A model generated the notes under the pieces. That model made no database searches. It had not been told where the DNA came from and was given only the letters and a program-made list of their open reading frames with translations. A program made the translations under genes and the position numbers. A stretch of DNA of 62,468 nt from Clostridia bacterium (GTDB taxonomy: Bacteria; Bacillota; Clostridia; Christensenellales; Borkfalkiaceae): contig JAGHIT010000048.1 in NCBI GenBank assembly GCA_017887095.1, positions 73,253-135,720 of the forward strand, read 5' to 3'. Each line of letters opens with the position of its first letter. The first letter of the stretch is position 1. Of the stretch, positions 43,797 to 53,549 are shown in pieces.

Positions 43797-43909
43797 ATTT
43801 TTCTCTCCTTTTCTGTATTTTTATTTATTATACTATAGATTGCGGAGAATTGGAAGCGGTTTCCGAAAATTTCTTTAAAAAAATTTATTACTTTACAAAA
43901 TGGACAATT

Positions 43910-45013
43910 TCAGCGCCCCAGCTCGGCTTTGACTGCTGCAAGTGCCGCAGCGACTGTATCGTCCATATCATAGTATTTATACTGTCCCAGTCTGCCGCCG
44001 AACAGCACGTTTTTGTCCTGTTCGGCAAGAGCACGGTACTTTTCATAGAGCGCACTGTTCTTATCGTCGTTGACGGGATAATACGGTTCGTCCCCAGGTT
44101 TCCATTCGGCAGAGTACTCGCGTGAAATAACTGTCTTCGGCTGCGTCCCGAATTCGAAATGCTTATGTTCGATGATACGCGTAAACGGCACGTCTGCCGC
44201 CGTGTAATTGATGACCGCGTTTCCCTGATAGTTAGGCATATCCAATAATTCCGTCTCAAAGCGCACAGAGCGATATTCCAATGGGCCGAAGCACTCATCG
44301 TAATATGCATCAATCGGTCCTGTATAGATGATTCGATGCGCCATAGAAAGAAATTTTTCTTTATCACACAAAAAATCGCAATTCAGCTCCACCTCGACAT
44401 TGGCGAGCAATTTTGCTATGATCTTGGTATATCCTCCGATGGGAATGCCCTGATAGGTATCGTTGAAATAGTTGTTGTCGAAGGTGAAGCGCACGGGAAG
44501 CCGCTTGATGATGAAGGCGGGAAGTTCGGTACACTTTCTCCCCCATTGCTTCTCCGTATATCCCTTGACCAATTTTTCATAGATCGTCCTGCCGACGAGA
44601 TTGATCGCCTGCTCTTCAAGGTTCTTCGGCTCCGCGACGTAGTCCTTGCCACGCTCCTCGGCGATACGCGCCTCTGCCTCGGCAGGTGTGAACACGTCCC
44701 GCCAAAGCTTTGTAAAAGTGTTCATGTTGAAAGGAAGATTATAACATTCATCCTTATAGCGCGCGACAGGCTGATTGACATAACGGTTGAATTCGGCAAA
44801 GCGGCTGATATAGTCCCAGACCGCTCTGTCCGACGTATGGAAGATATGTGCACCGTAACGATGTACGTTGATGCCTTCCACGCTCTCCGTATAAATATTT
44901 CCGCCGATATGTTTACGCTTTTCAATGACATACACGCGCTTCCCGGCGCGAGAAAGCTCATAAGCGCATATCGCACCGAACAGACCGTTGCCAACAATCA
45001 GATAATCGTACAT
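43910..45013 (-). CDS. glf: UDP-galactopyranose mutase
   Basis: 367 aa from the ATG at 45013 (MYDYLIVGNGLFGAICAYEL), preceded by AAAGGAG. A flavoenzyme that makes UDP-galactofuranose for cell-surface glycans. The FAD motif VGNGLFGA, then EKRKHIGGNIYTE, YGAHIFHTSD, EKQWGRKC and the C-terminal GGRLGQYKYYDMDDTV are all typical. No glycosyltransferase cluster surrounds it. Promoter TTGACA-17-TACAAT at 45036-45064. Confidence 0.95.
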   Translation of the reverse strand: MYDYLIVGNGLFGAICAYELSRAGKRVYVIEKRKHIGGNIYTESVEGINVHRYGAHIFHTSDRAVWDYISRFAEFNRYVNQPVARYKDECYNLPFNMNTFTKLWRDVFTPAEAEARIAEERGKDYVAEPKNLEEQAINLVGRTIYEKLVKGYTEKQWGRKCTELPAFIIKRLPVRFTFDNNYFNDTYQGIPIGGYTKIIAKLLANVEVELNCDFLCDKEKFLSMAHRIIYTGPIDAYYDECFGPLEYRSVRFETELLDMPNYQGNAVINYTAADVPFTRIIEHKHFEFGTQPKTVISREYSAEWKPGDEPYYPVNDDKNSALYEKYRALAEQDKNVLFGGRLGQYKYYDMDDTVAAALAAVKAELGR

Positions 45014-45035
45014 ATTTTTTCTCCTTTGTGAATAC

Positions 45036-45064
45036 ATTGTAACAGACGATAGGCGCCTTGTCAA
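45036..45064 (-). promoter_or_regulatory. Promoter of glf
   Basis: Minus strand TTGACA (45059-45064), 17-base spacer, TACAAT (45036-45041). Confidence 0.8.
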
Positions 45065-45177
45065 GAATCCCCAAAAAATTCATATTGAATTAACCATGCA
45101 TTTTTATTTTTGGGACAAACTTGAAAGAGCGTGTACCGAATTATGATACCCGCATTCCAAAATCGAAGGACATGCAA

Positions 45178-45209
45178 AGAGCGTCCGCATTTTGCGGACG
45201 CTCTTCTGA
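45178..45209 (-). terminator. Terminator of phosphoketolase gene
   Basis: Perfect hairpin AAGAGCGTCCGCA/TGCGGACGCTCTT with 4-base loop, just past the stop codon. Confidence 0.85.
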
Positions 45210-45222
45210 ATTGTATCGCTGT

Positions 45223-47640
45223 TTACTTCTGCTCAGGCGTATGCCACTTCCAGTTCTGGATCTCGGGCAGATCTTCGCCGTACTCTGCAATGTAGTTGCG
45301 GTGCTCGACGAGCTTATCGTTCATCATCTGAACAAGGAAGCTGCCCTTGTTGCCCAACTGAGGAAGACTCATCATTGCCTCACGGACAAGGTGGAATCTG
45401 TCGATATGGTTCTGAACGCGCATATCGAAGCCTGTGGTAATCGTACCCTCTTCCATGTAACCGAACACCTTGATGTTACGGTTGTGGCGGGTATAGGTCA
45501 GCTCGTGGATGAGCTTGGGATATCCGTGGTAGACAAAGATAACAGGCTTATCCTTGGTGAAGATCGCATCGAAAGCGCTGTCACGCAGACCGTGAGGATG
45601 ATTCTCGTGAGAATCCAATTTCATCAGGTCAACAACATTGACGAAACGGATCTTCAGATCGGGCATATAGTCGCGCAGAATGGTCGTAGCTGCAAGCGCT
45701 TCGATCGTAGGCGTATCGCCGCAGCATGCCATGACAAGATCGGGCTCTTCGCCTGCATCATTGGATGCCCAAGGCCAGACGCCGATACCCTGCGTGCAAT
45801 GCTTGACAGCCTGATCCATCGTAAGCCACTGATATGTGGGATGCTTGGACGCAACGATAACGTTGATATAGCCCTTGCTCTTGACGCAGTGGTCGAAGCA
45901 GGAGAGCAGGCAGTTTGCATCCGGCGGGAGATAGCAGCGCACGACATCCGACTTCTTTGTGGAAACGTGATCGAGGAATCCGGGATCCTGATGCGTGAAA
46001 CCGTTATGATCCTGCTGCCAAACGTTGGAAGTAAGAACGAGGTTCAGGGAGGAAATATCCTGTCTCCAAGGAAGCTCATTGGTGACCTTCAGCCACTTTG
46101 CATGCTGGGAGACCATGGAGTCAACAACACGAATGAAGGACTCATAAGATGCGAAGAAGCCGTGACGACCGGTAAGAATGTAGCCTTCCAGCCAACCTTC
46201 GCACATATGCTCGGAGAGATATGCGTCCATGATTCTGCCCTGAGGCGCGACGTTATCGTCTTCGACAAAGACGCACTCTTCGGGACAAGCCTTATCGTAG
46301 ATCTTCGCCTCAAAAGGACGGGACGAAACCTCAAACGCCGCATACATACGGTTGGACATGGATTCGTCAGGACCGAACATACGGAAGTTGCGGCTCTCCT
46401 CGTTGAGCTTAAGAACATCGCGGATATAGGAGCCGAGGACAAGCATATCCTGCGCTTTGACGGTTCCGGGTGCATTCATCTCGACGCCGTACTTCGTGAA
46501 GTCGGGCAGACGGAGATCTTTGAGGAGCTTGCCGCCGTTGGTATGAGGGTTCGCGGAGATACGTCTGTCTCCCTTGGGCGCAAGTTCACGCAGCTCGGGC
46601 TTGAGTTTGTAATCTTCCGTGAAGAGTTCTTCGGGGCGATACGAGAGCAGCCACTCCTTGAGCAGGTCGAGATGCTCGGGCTTCTCCATCGTGATCGGAA
46701 CCTGATGCGCACGATAGCTGCCTTCGATGTGCTTGCCGTCGACGACCTTGGGACCGGTCCAGCCCTTGGGCGTACGGAGAACGATCATGGGCCAGACAGG
46801 ACGATCGGTGCACCCCTCTTCTCTTGCCTTTCTCTGGATCTCCTTGATCTCCTTGATGCACTTATCAAGCGTTTCCGCCATCTTTCTGTGCATTTCCATC
46901 GGCTCGTAGCCTTCGACGAAATAGGGCTTGTACCCGCAGCCGTGGAAGTAGCTCTTCAGCTCCTCCTTGGGAATACGGGCGAACACCGTAGGATTGTTGA
47001 TCTTAAAGCCGTTAAGGTGAAGGATCGGCAGCACTGCGCCGTCCGTAACGGGATTCAGGAACTTATTGGAATGCCATGCCGTCGCAAGAGGACCGGTCTC
47101 GGCTTCGCCGTCGCCGACAATGGTCGCCGCGATCAGATCGGGATTATCGAAGACCGCGCCGAACGCGTGCGCAAGGGAATAACCAAGCTCACCGCCTTCG
47201 TTAATGGAACCGGGCGTTTCGGGCGCAACGTGCGAGGAGATGCCGCCGGGGAAAGAGAACTGCTTGCACAACCTGGTCATGCCGACTTCATCTTCGGAGA
47301 CATTGGGATAGACCTCGCTGTAAGTGCCTTCGAGGTAAGAGTTCGCGACAAAGAAGTTGCCGCCGTGACCGGGACCGGAAAGAAGGATCAGGTCAAGGTC
47401 AAATTTTTTGATGACGCGATTGAGGTGAACATAGACAAAGTTCTGTCCGGGAACGGTACCCCAGTGACCGACGATCTTCTTCTTGACCTGGTCACGCGTC
47501 AAGGGTTCGCGAAGAAGCGGGTTCTTCAGCATGTAAAGCTGTGCGGCAGCGAGATAATTTGCAGCACGCCAATAAGCATCCATCTTCTTCAGATACTCTT
47601 CCGTCAAAGGCTTCTTTTCGGGAATGATTTCGTTGCTCAT
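45223..47640 (-). CDS. xfp: Xylulose-5-phosphate / fructose-6-phosphate phosphoketolase
   Basis: An 805-aa thiamine-diphosphate enzyme that splits xylulose 5-phosphate (and often fructose 6-phosphate) with phosphate to acetyl phosphate. N-terminal phosphoketolase motifs: [41 protein letters not shown], and the ThDP-binding [14 protein letters not shown]; the C-terminal half reads NHNRNI-like ([21 protein letters not shown]). Length is normal. Monocistronic with a consensus promoter, suggesting high expression and a heterofermentative or bifid-like sugar route. Confidence 0.96.
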   Translation of the reverse strand: MSNEIIPEKKPLTEEYLKKMDAYWRAANYLAAAQLYMLKNPLLREPLTRDQVKKKIVGHWGTVPGQNFVYVHLNRVIKKFDLDLILLSGPGHGGNFFVANSYLEGTYSEVYPNVSEDEVGMTRLCKQFSFPGGISSHVAPETPGSINEGGELGYSLAHAFGAVFDNPDLIAATIVGDGEAETGPLATAWHSNKFLNPVTDGAVLPILHLNGFKINNPTVFARIPKEELKSYFHGCGYKPYFVEGYEPMEMHRKMAETLDKCIKEIKEIQRKAREEGCTDRPVWPMIVLRTPKGWTGPKVVDGKHIEGSYRAHQVPITMEKPEHLDLLKEWLLSYRPEELFTEDYKLKPELRELAPKGDRRISANPHTNGGKLLKDLRLPDFTKYGVEMNAPGTVKAQDMLVLGSYIRDVLKLNEESRNFRMFGPDESMSNRMYAAFEVSSRPFEAKIYDKACPEECVFVEDDNVAPQGRIMDAYLSEHMCEGWLEGYILTGRHGFFASYESFIRVVDSMVSQHAKWLKVTNELPWRQDISSLNLVLTSNVWQQDHNGFTHQDPGFLDHVSTKKSDVVRCYLPPDANCLLSCFDHCVKSKGYINVIVASKHPTYQWLTMDQAVKHCTQGIGVWPWASNDAGEEPDLVMACCGDTPTIEALAATTILRDYMPDLKIRFVNVVDLMKLDSHENHPHGLRDSAFDAIFTKDKPVIFVYHGYPKLIHELTYTRHNRNIKVFGYMEEGTITTGFDMRVQNHIDRFHLVREAMMSLPQLGNKGSFLVQMMNDKLVEHRNYIAEYGEDLPEIQNWKWHTPEQK

Positions 47641-47672
47641 GAATTCCTCCTGAACATTATTTTCTGTCTAAC

Positions 47673-47701
47673 ATTATATCCCATCGCGCAAGCGTTGTCA
47701 A
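47673..47701 (-). promoter_or_regulatory. Promoter of phosphoketolase gene
   Basis: Minus strand TTGACA (47696-47701), 17-base spacer, TATAAT (47673-47678): full consensus. Confidence 0.9.
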
Positions 47702-47773
47702 TATAATTGCGAAAAAAGCATGTAAATTTTTCTTTACTGACCATTTTTCGGCAAAATTACATTCCTCTGTGCA

Positions 47774-47818
47774 AAAAAAACGGAAAAAGAACGCGCACCG
47801 GCAGTCTTTTCCCGTTTT
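47774..47818 (-). terminator. Terminator of sufC-sufB operon
   Basis: AAAACGG-AAAAAG ... CTTTTCCCGTTTTT imperfect hairpin followed by T run on the minus strand. Confidence 0.6.
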
Positions 47819-47835
47819 TCGGACATTTTTTTGTT

Positions 47836-48756
47836 TCAGCTCAGGAATCCCTTGATGATCTGTTCCTCCGCCTCCTGTTCGGTCAATCCTAACGTCATAA
47901 GCTTCAACAACTGCTCGCCCGCGATCTTCCCGATCGCAGCCTCATGGATGAGTTCCGCATCCACATTGTTTGCCGCAAGCGCAGGAATTGCCACGACGTT
48001 TGCTTCATCCATAATGATGGCGTCGCATTCGCTGTGACCATGACACTTGCCGTTGCCGTCAATACGCAGATAAAACTCCTGCCGCGATGAATCCGCAGCG
48101 ACAGAACGCGACACCACGTCCGCCCCCGCACCGTCGCCGTTCAGTTCGACGGAAAAATCCGTCTTGGCAAACTGTTTGCCGTGCGTATAGATCTTCTCGC
48201 GGATGACAAGTTCCGCGCCCGCCGCAAGTACGCCGCGCGTCGTGCGGACAGTGGAATCCACGCCCTTGATCTGCGTTGTCTCCATTTCCAAACGGGAGTT
48301 CTCTTCCATGCGGATATCCGTTGTCGGATTCATGACATTTTCACCGTTGCCGTCACCGGATGCGTAGTGCTTTTCCACATACTTGACTTTGGCATTCTTC
48401 CCGACGTGGAACGTGTGTATCCCGCTGTGCTCGCTCGTCGCCTGTCCGCAGTTATGAATACCGCAACCTGCAATGATGAGCACATCCGCACCGTCCTCGA
48501 TATAGAAATCGTTATAGACCTGCTCTTTGTAATCCGTCTCGGTAATAACAACGGGGATGTGTACGCTCTCCCCTTTCGTCTCGCCGGAAACAAAGATATC
48601 GATACCTGCCTTTTTGTCCTTTCTGCTCTCGATGCGGATGTGCGGCGTGCTGCGGCGTCCGTCCGCTTCACCGTTTTTTCTGATATTATACGCGCCGTCC
48701 GGCACTTTGTGCAGATCGGCAATCTGCATCAACAGCATTTTTTCCAATTCGTCCAT
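47836..48756 (-). CDS. SufB/SufD-type Fe-S scaffold protein (minimal SUF)
   Basis: 306 aa from the ATG at 48756 (MDELEKMLLMQIADLHKVP); upstream track sequence is a sufC shadow. The beta-helix core of SufB/SufD is recognisable (EDGADVLIIAGCGIHNCGQ, KYVEKHYASG, and the C-terminal NVDAELIHEAAIGKIAGEQLLKLMTLGLTEQEAEEQIIKGFL). It is shorter than E. coli SufB and pairs only with SufC, which matches the minimal SufCB-like (SMS) systems of archaea and clostridia. It lies 7 bases after sufC. Confidence 0.88.
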   Translation of the reverse strand: MDELEKMLLMQIADLHKVPDGAYNIRKNGEADGRRSTPHIRIESRKDKKAGIDIFVSGETKGESVHIPVVITETDYKEQVYNDFYIEDGADVLIIAGCGIHNCGQATSEHSGIHTFHVGKNAKVKYVEKHYASGDGNGENVMNPTTDIRMEENSRLEMETTQIKGVDSTVRTTRGVLAAGAELVIREKIYTHGKQFAKTDFSVELNGDGAGADVVSRSVAADSSRQEFYLRIDGNGKCHGHSECDAIIMDEANVVAIPALAANNVDAELIHEAAIGKIAGEQLLKLMTLGLTEQEAEEQIIKGFLS

Positions 48757-48763
48757 ATGCTCC

Positions 48764-49477
48764 TCACTTTGCGAGCGCGGGACATGCCCGTGACGCGAGC
48801 AGTCCGGGGAGGATCTCCTCCCGGCTGCCGTTCTTCTGTACTTTTCCGTTTGCAATGACAATGATCCTGTCCGCAATATTGAGAATGCGTTCCTGATGGG
48901 AAATGATGAGAATATTCCCTTGTGTCCGCTCATGCATCTTTTCGAACACCGTGATCAGGCTCTGAAAACTCCATAAATCAATGCCGGCTTCAGGCTCGTC
49001 AAACACGGTAAGACTCTTTTCCCTTGCGAGGACGGTCGCGATCTCAATACGCTTGAGTTCTCCGCCGGAGAGCGAAGCGTTCACTTCGCGGTCAATATAG
49101 TCTCTTGCGCACAGTCCGACCTCAGAGAGATAGGAACAAACTTCACTCACCGTAAGGCGCTTCCCCGCCGCCAAAGAGACGAGATCCTTGACCGTAAGCC
49201 CCTTAAAGCGGACCGGCTGCTGAAAGGCATAAGAGATACCGCGGCGAGCGCGTTCAGTGACGGAAAGCCCGGTAATATCTTCTCCGTCCAAAAGGATCTT
49301 CCCGCCGGAAGGCGTCAGAATGCCCGCGATGATCTTGGCAAGCGTACTTTTACCGCTGCCGTTGGGGCCGGTAATTGCGACAAACGGCTCATCCACACAG
49401 AAAGAGACATCGTCGAGGATTTCTTTATCCGTATCGCCGTCTGCCGCGACAAAACTGATGTGCTGTACTTCTAACAT
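48764..49477 (-). CDS. sufC: SufC-like Fe-S assembly ATPase
   Basis: A 237-aa ABC ATPase from the ATG at 49477. Walker A ITGPNGSGKSTLAKII, Q-loop YAFQQPVRFKGLT, signature ASLSGGELKRIEIA, Walker B SLTVFDEPEAGID and H-loop ILIISHQERIL are all present; the FDEPEAGIDLWSF sequence is typical of SufC. It energises cluster assembly on its SufB-type partner. A promoter TGGACA-17-TATAAT lies upstream, and the leader contains a hairpin ACAGACG/CGTCTGT. Confidence 0.9.
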   Translation of the reverse strand: MLEVQHISFVAADGDTDKEILDDVSFCVDEPFVAITGPNGSGKSTLAKIIAGILTPSGGKILLDGEDITGLSVTERARRGISYAFQQPVRFKGLTVKDLVSLAAGKRLTVSEVCSYLSEVGLCARDYIDREVNASLSGGELKRIEIATVLAREKSLTVFDEPEAGIDLWSFQSLITVFEKMHERTQGNILIISHQERILNIADRIIVIANGKVQKNGSREEILPGLLASRACPALAK

Positions 49478-49543
49478 ATATGTGCTCCGTGACAGACGTC
49501 CGCGAAGAGCGTCTGTTCTATATCTTGTCTGATTGCTTGGGAC

Positions 49544-49572
49544 ATTATAGCACATTTTGCGCAATATGTCCA
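49544..49572 (-). promoter_or_regulatory. Promoter of sufC-sufB
   Basis: Minus strand TGGACA (49567-49572), 17-base spacer, TATAAT (49544-49549). Confidence 0.75.
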
Positions 49573-49589
49573 TTAAATTTGCATATATG

Positions 49590-49616
49590 AAAAAGGGACG
49601 CCGCGCGTCCCTTTCT
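49590..49616 (-). terminator. Terminator of the RR-HK-exported protein operon
   Basis: Stem AAAGGGACG/CGTCCCTTT with a T run on the minus strand. Confidence 0.8.
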
Positions 49617-49645
49617 TCAGTATAACTCTTTCGCATCCCGACCAA

Positions 49646-51166
49646 TTATTTCGCATCTTCATCGTTGCCTCGCACGGGAGGATCAATATCCACTTTCCCC
49701 TGCTGCGCATGCATTCCGTCCAAACGGCGCTGCTGTTCTTCGACAGCCTTTCGATTGCGGCGGCGGATGACAAACACGACGACCACCGTAATGACCGCAA
49801 TTCCCGCAACAACGCCCAACAAAATCAGTACGGAATGAAGCGTTGAAACACCGCCCTCATATGGATCGTAGACGGTTGCGCCGTCCTCTGTCTCCACGAG
49901 CGTAAATGAAAGATCGCCCATGGGGAGCCCGTCCATCGTAAACGTGTAACCCCCTTCCCGCTTCGTAAAGGAGAGCGCACTGTCTTCCAACAAATAATCG
50001 GTCTCGATGTGAATGGCGATTTCCCCGAACCCCGCCCAGCACTGATCGGAAGAAAGGTCATAATCGAACGCCCAAAGGCTGCGGCTCCCGCCCATATAGG
50101 TCGGGAAAACAGGCGCGGAAACGGTATTGACAAGGGTTCCGTTTGCGGGAACCGTGATCTCATACTCGCACCAGCATCGCAGGCAATCGACAAACGACTC
50201 TCCTCCCCGATCCGTGACGGGAAGATAACTCAGATACGTTCCGTCCGCCATGATCTCGGAAACAACGTTGTACCAGTCCGTTTCGCTCATCGGCGCCGTT
50301 TCGCACGCCAATTCATACATAGAAAGCGCCCATTCTTCAAAAGTCAGCGTACGGATCTCTTCTGCTACGATCTGAGCACCGGGGACACATTCTCCGTCAT
50401 ACCAAGACAGACATACTTCCGTACGGATATCATCGGGGGCTTCACCAAATGCAACGACGGTAACCTCGCTTTTCGTTCCGGTCGGCAGAGCACATTCGCT
50501 GTATCCACGCCCGTTGCGGATAAAACTGCCCATGCCGGAAAGATTGACCACCTGCGTTTTGCGCGTATTGCAGTCATAAGAAAAATGAAAGTAACCGGTG
50601 GAAGTCTCTGTTTCAGGGATACTGACGGCATAGCGATAGATATACACATTCATATCGTGCGCATATACGCTCTCGTCATAATCGTTTTTGGGAATGGCAT
50701 CCATCACATCGTAGGTACCGTAAAATTTGGCGTTCTCCTCATCCGCACAATAGGTATAGCGCATGATCGTCTCCACACCCTCACCCCCGGCGGTGATCGT
50801 GCAAAGAGAACCGTCCGGCAATGACGAAAGATAGTCCGTTGTGGTTCCGACAGGGAAAAACAAGCGGAGTTTCACATCCTCGGAAGAAACATTCTGCAGC
50901 CGATACTCTGCCGTCATCGTTGCGCCGAAAAAATCCTCCGCCGTACCAAACTCCCCTTTCGGCAGAGAATCGATACGGAAGGTAAGGGTCTCGCTTGCGA
51001 CATTGACGGCAGTCTGCGTCTGCGAGACTATGCCGGAGCCCTGTGCCCCCTGATAATATGGCGGAGCGATTCCGGCAGATGCCGCAACGCGCCCGGATGT
51101 CAGAGATACGCCGCCTGCCGCCGTAATAGGAATCAGCAGCAAAACGGCGCTCAATCTGCGTTTCAT
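49646..51166 (-). CDS. Exported, membrane-anchored protein of unknown function
   Basis: 506 aa: an N-terminal signal peptide (KRRLSAVLLLIPITAAGGVSL), a large extracytoplasmic region (residues about 30-440) rich in beta-type sequence and holding some ten cysteines (for example VCLSWYDGECVPG and FVDCLRCWCEYE), then a membrane helix (about 445-467) and a basic cytoplasmic tail (RRRNRKAVEEQQRR). It follows the histidine kinase gene by 9 bases. Not recognised; it could be an accessory sensor or a target of the two-component system. Confidence 0.7.
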   Translation of the reverse strand: MKRRLSAVLLLIPITAAGGVSLTSGRVAASAGIAPPYYQGAQGSGIVSQTQTAVNVASETLTFRIDSLPKGEFGTAEDFFGATMTAEYRLQNVSSEDVKLRLFFPVGTTTDYLSSLPDGSLCTITAGGEGVETIMRYTYCADEENAKFYGTYDVMDAIPKNDYDESVYAHDMNVYIYRYAVSIPETETSTGYFHFSYDCNTRKTQVVNLSGMGSFIRNGRGYSECALPTGTKSEVTVVAFGEAPDDIRTEVCLSWYDGECVPGAQIVAEEIRTLTFEEWALSMYELACETAPMSETDWYNVVSEIMADGTYLSYLPVTDRGGESFVDCLRCWCEYEITVPANGTLVNTVSAPVFPTYMGGSRSLWAFDYDLSSDQCWAGFGEIAIHIETDYLLEDSALSFTKREGGYTFTMDGLPMGDLSFTLVETEDGATVYDPYEGGVSTLHSVLILLGVVAGIAVITVVVVFVIRRRNRKAVEEQQRRLDGMHAQQGKVDIDPPVRGNDEDAK

Positions 51167-51175
51167 ACTGAGACT

Positions 51176-52651
51176 TCACTCCTCCTTTCTGCACTTATCG
51201 CCGCTGCGCTTTTTTTCCTGTGCGCCCGGCATCGGAAATTCTACCCAAAAGCAGCTTCCCTTCCCCTCTTCGGAAACAACACCAAAAGGGAAATTGTGCT
51301 GCAACAGAATATTCTTGACGATCGACAATCCAAGTCCCGTCCCGTTGACGGCACGCTTATGCGTTTTGCCCGACCGATAATATCGATCCCATATGGTATC
51401 CACTTCATCTGCAGGGATTCCCTTTCCCGTATCGATGACTTCAAAACGCGCACAGCGTTCCTTTCTGAACAGCTTGATCCGGACGCGCTTGTCGTCTTCT
51501 CCCGTATAGTTGACAGCATTGCCGATGAGATTGTACATGACCTGTGCGATCCGCTCCTTGTCGGCATCGACAAAGACATCGTCTTCGATTTCCGTTTCTA
51601 CCGTCAACCCCTCCGTCTCTTTCAAATAAGAGAATCGCTCGGCAACGGCGCGCACCTCCTCGGAAAGATCAAAATGCACGACGTTTTCTTTTACGATGCC
51701 CGCGCGCAACTTGGAAAGATCGAGCATATCGCTGACCAGAAGCGTGAGACGGTCGCACTCATCGATGATGATCTGCGCATGCGCGTCCCGCTTTTGTTTG
51801 TTGTCGCCGGAAATCTCCCTGATCATGGAAGCATATGCCTTGATCATGGTGAGCGGGGTCTTGAAATCATGCGAAACATTGGCAATCAGTTCTTTTTGTA
51901 CGACATCTGCTCTTGATATCTCTGTGCGCGCATAATCGAGCGCCTCCGACAATTCGCTGATTTCCGCACAATAATAATCTTTTTTGAAGTTGATATCGTA
52001 ATTCCCGCGTGCCATCTCCTTTGCGCGTGCGGTAACTTCGGTCAGCGGGCGCGTGATAAAAGGGGTCACAATACCGCTCACGACAAATGCAAGCACCACT
52101 GATGCCAACGCAGTGATCAGAGACATCCAGCGCATCCCCGATTCCAGCGCAGTGTACATCTGTGTGGACGCAGCAAGATATAAAAACGCGGGGCGGCCTT
52201 CCACTTCCGTCGCCTGTGCAAAGATGATCTCGTCATTTTCCGAAATCAAAAAACCGGGAAGATTACCCGCTTCGCGCTGCTCTATCAAAAATCCGGCAAG
52301 ATCGGAAAAGTCCTCTCCCTGAGAGGTAAATTCAAATGCACTCGCACCGTTCTCAAAAAAAAGCTGCACCGTGCAGCCGTTGCTGTTCGCAATGGAAAGC
52401 AGTCGCCTTTCCAGAGACGCCGTATTTTGCCCCGTTCCGATCTCTCGGATCATCTCGGCTCCGGTTTCAACCATATACCGGAGCACATTTTCCCGATACT
52501 GACGGGTCACAAGCACATTCTGCACGAGCGCAAATACCACGACGACCATGAGTGCAAACATGGAAAAAGCAAACCACAGCAAAAAACTTAAACTGATCCC
52601 CGCGGTCTGTTTTTTAGATTTTTCTCTCCCTTTCTTTCTCTCGCTGCCCAT
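51176..52651 (-). CDS. Membrane sensor histidine kinase (HAMP, HisKA, HATPase)
   Basis: 491 aa from the ATG at 52651; the track's start is a TTG inside the response regulator gene. Two membrane helices (about residues 20-43 and 158-182) flank an extracytoplasmic sensor of roughly 115 residues; HAMP follows (PFITRPLTEVTARAKEMARG), then the H box ANVSHDFKTPLTMIKAYASMI, N box QVMYNLIGNAVNYT, and G boxes DTGKGIPADEV and GTGLGLSIVKNIL. It pairs with the response regulator 19 bases upstream. The signal is unknown. Confidence 0.93.
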   Translation of the reverse strand: MGSERKKGREKSKKQTAGISLSFLLWFAFSMFALMVVVVFALVQNVLVTRQYRENVLRYMVETGAEMIREIGTGQNTASLERRLLSIANSNGCTVQLFFENGASAFEFTSQGEDFSDLAGFLIEQREAGNLPGFLISENDEIIFAQATEVEGRPAFLYLAASTQMYTALESGMRWMSLITALASVVLAFVVSGIVTPFITRPLTEVTARAKEMARGNYDINFKKDYYCAEISELSEALDYARTEISRADVVQKELIANVSHDFKTPLTMIKAYASMIREISGDNKQKRDAHAQIIIDECDRLTLLVSDMLDLSKLRAGIVKENVVHFDLSEEVRAVAERFSYLKETEGLTVETEIEDDVFVDADKERIAQVMYNLIGNAVNYTGEDDKRVRIKLFRKERCARFEVIDTGKGIPADEVDTIWDRYYRSGKTHKRAVNGTGLGLSIVKNILLQHNFPFGVVSEEGKGSCFWVEFPMPGAQEKKRSGDKCRKEE

Positions 52652-52670
52652 TGATCTGCCCCGATCAAGT

Positions 52671-53336
52671 TCACGCCTCAAACTTATACCCAAGTCCTCT
52701 GAGCGTCACGATAAATTTACGGTATTCCTTCAGGTTCCCGCGAAGCATTTTGACATGTGTATCCACCGTACGGTCATCCCCGTAGAAATCATATCCCCAG
52801 ACTTTGTTGAGCAGACGCTCCCGCGTCAGCGCAACACCGTTGTGCCGTACAAAATAAAAGAGCAGTTCATACTCTTTTGGGGTCAGTTCCGCTTTGACTC
52901 CGTCTACCGTCACAGTACGCCCTTCCATATCGATGCGCAGCCCTTCGAATTCATAGACCTCCTGCGACTGCTGCGCTCCCTTGCCGCGCTTCATCACGGC
53001 ATGAATGCGCGCCATTACTTCTTTGGGCGAAAACGGTTTCGTGACATAATCGTCCGAGCCGATCTCAAATCCGAACAGTTTGTCATACTCTTCCCCGCGC
53101 GCCGAAAGCATGATCACGGGAGTCTGCTTGAATTTTCTGATCTCTTTCACGGCAGAAAAGCCGTCCAGACGGGGCATCATCACATCCATCAGAATGACGT
53201 CATAATCCCGTTCACGGCAAAGTTTTACCGCTTCCATCCCGTCGCATGCTTCGTCAGCCTCACCGCCTTCAAATTCGATATATTCGCGAAGAACGGCGCG
53301 GATCATCTCCTCGTCGTCAACGATCAATATTTTCAT
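52671..53336 (-). CDS. OmpR/PhoB-family response regulator
   Basis: 221 aa from the ATG at 53336, preceded by AAAGGAGGGT. Receiver domain: LIVDDEEMIRAVL (acidic pocket), YDVILMDVMMPRLDG (phospho-Asp near residue 51), MLSARGEEYDKLFGF, DDYVTKPFSPKE (Lys). The winged-helix domain shows ELTPKEYELLFYFVRHNG and ALTRERLLNKVWGYDFYGDDRTVDTHVKMLRGNL. Upstream is an 11-base-period direct repeat that may be its own binding site. Confidence 0.95.
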   Translation of the reverse strand: MKILIVDDEEMIRAVLREYIEFEGGEADEACDGMEAVKLCRERDYDVILMDVMMPRLDGFSAVKEIRKFKQTPVIMLSARGEEYDKLFGFEIGSDDYVTKPFSPKEVMARIHAVMKRGKGAQQSQEVYEFEGLRIDMEGRTVTVDGVKAELTPKEYELLFYFVRHNGVALTRERLLNKVWGYDFYGDDRTVDTHVKMLRGNLKEYRKFIVTLRGLGYKFEA

Positions 53337-53363
53337 GGCACCCTCCTTTGTCTGATCGATCCG

Positions 53364-53419
53364 ATTATACAAAGCTTCCTTTATCCTCTTTTTATCGTTG
53401 CGTGAAATTTTCGTGAAAT
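53364..53419 (-). promoter_or_regulatory. Response-regulator promoter with 11-bp-period direct repeat
   Basis: Minus strand TATAAT (53364-53369) has no good -35, but ATTTCACG occurs twice (53401-53408 and 53412-53419, read on the minus strand) with an 11-base period just upstream of the -35 position. OmpR-family regulators bind such direct repeats, so autoactivation is likely. Confidence 0.6.
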
Positions 53420-53514
53420 CCTTGACTTGCTAACGTAAATTTATTATACCACAAATTCAGACCATTTGACAATCTCCTCTAAGACTTTTTTTTGTGGATT
53501 TTTCAAACGAATGT

Positions 53515-53543
53515 TTGACTTTTGTGCTCTCATGTGATATAAT
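53515..53543 (+). promoter_or_regulatory. Promoter of leaderless radical SAM transcript
   Basis: TTGACT (53515-53520), 17-base spacer, TATAAT (53538-53543); the ATG at 53550 begins 7 bases after the -10, so the start site should fall on or beside the A of ATG. Confidence 0.85.
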
Positions 53544-53549
53544 GATACC

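Noticed and set aside
45121-47706. 861-aa plus-strand ORF opposite phosphoketolase
   Set aside because: It exactly covers a clear phosphoketolase gene on the other strand; composition is that of an antisense shadow and it has no start signal.
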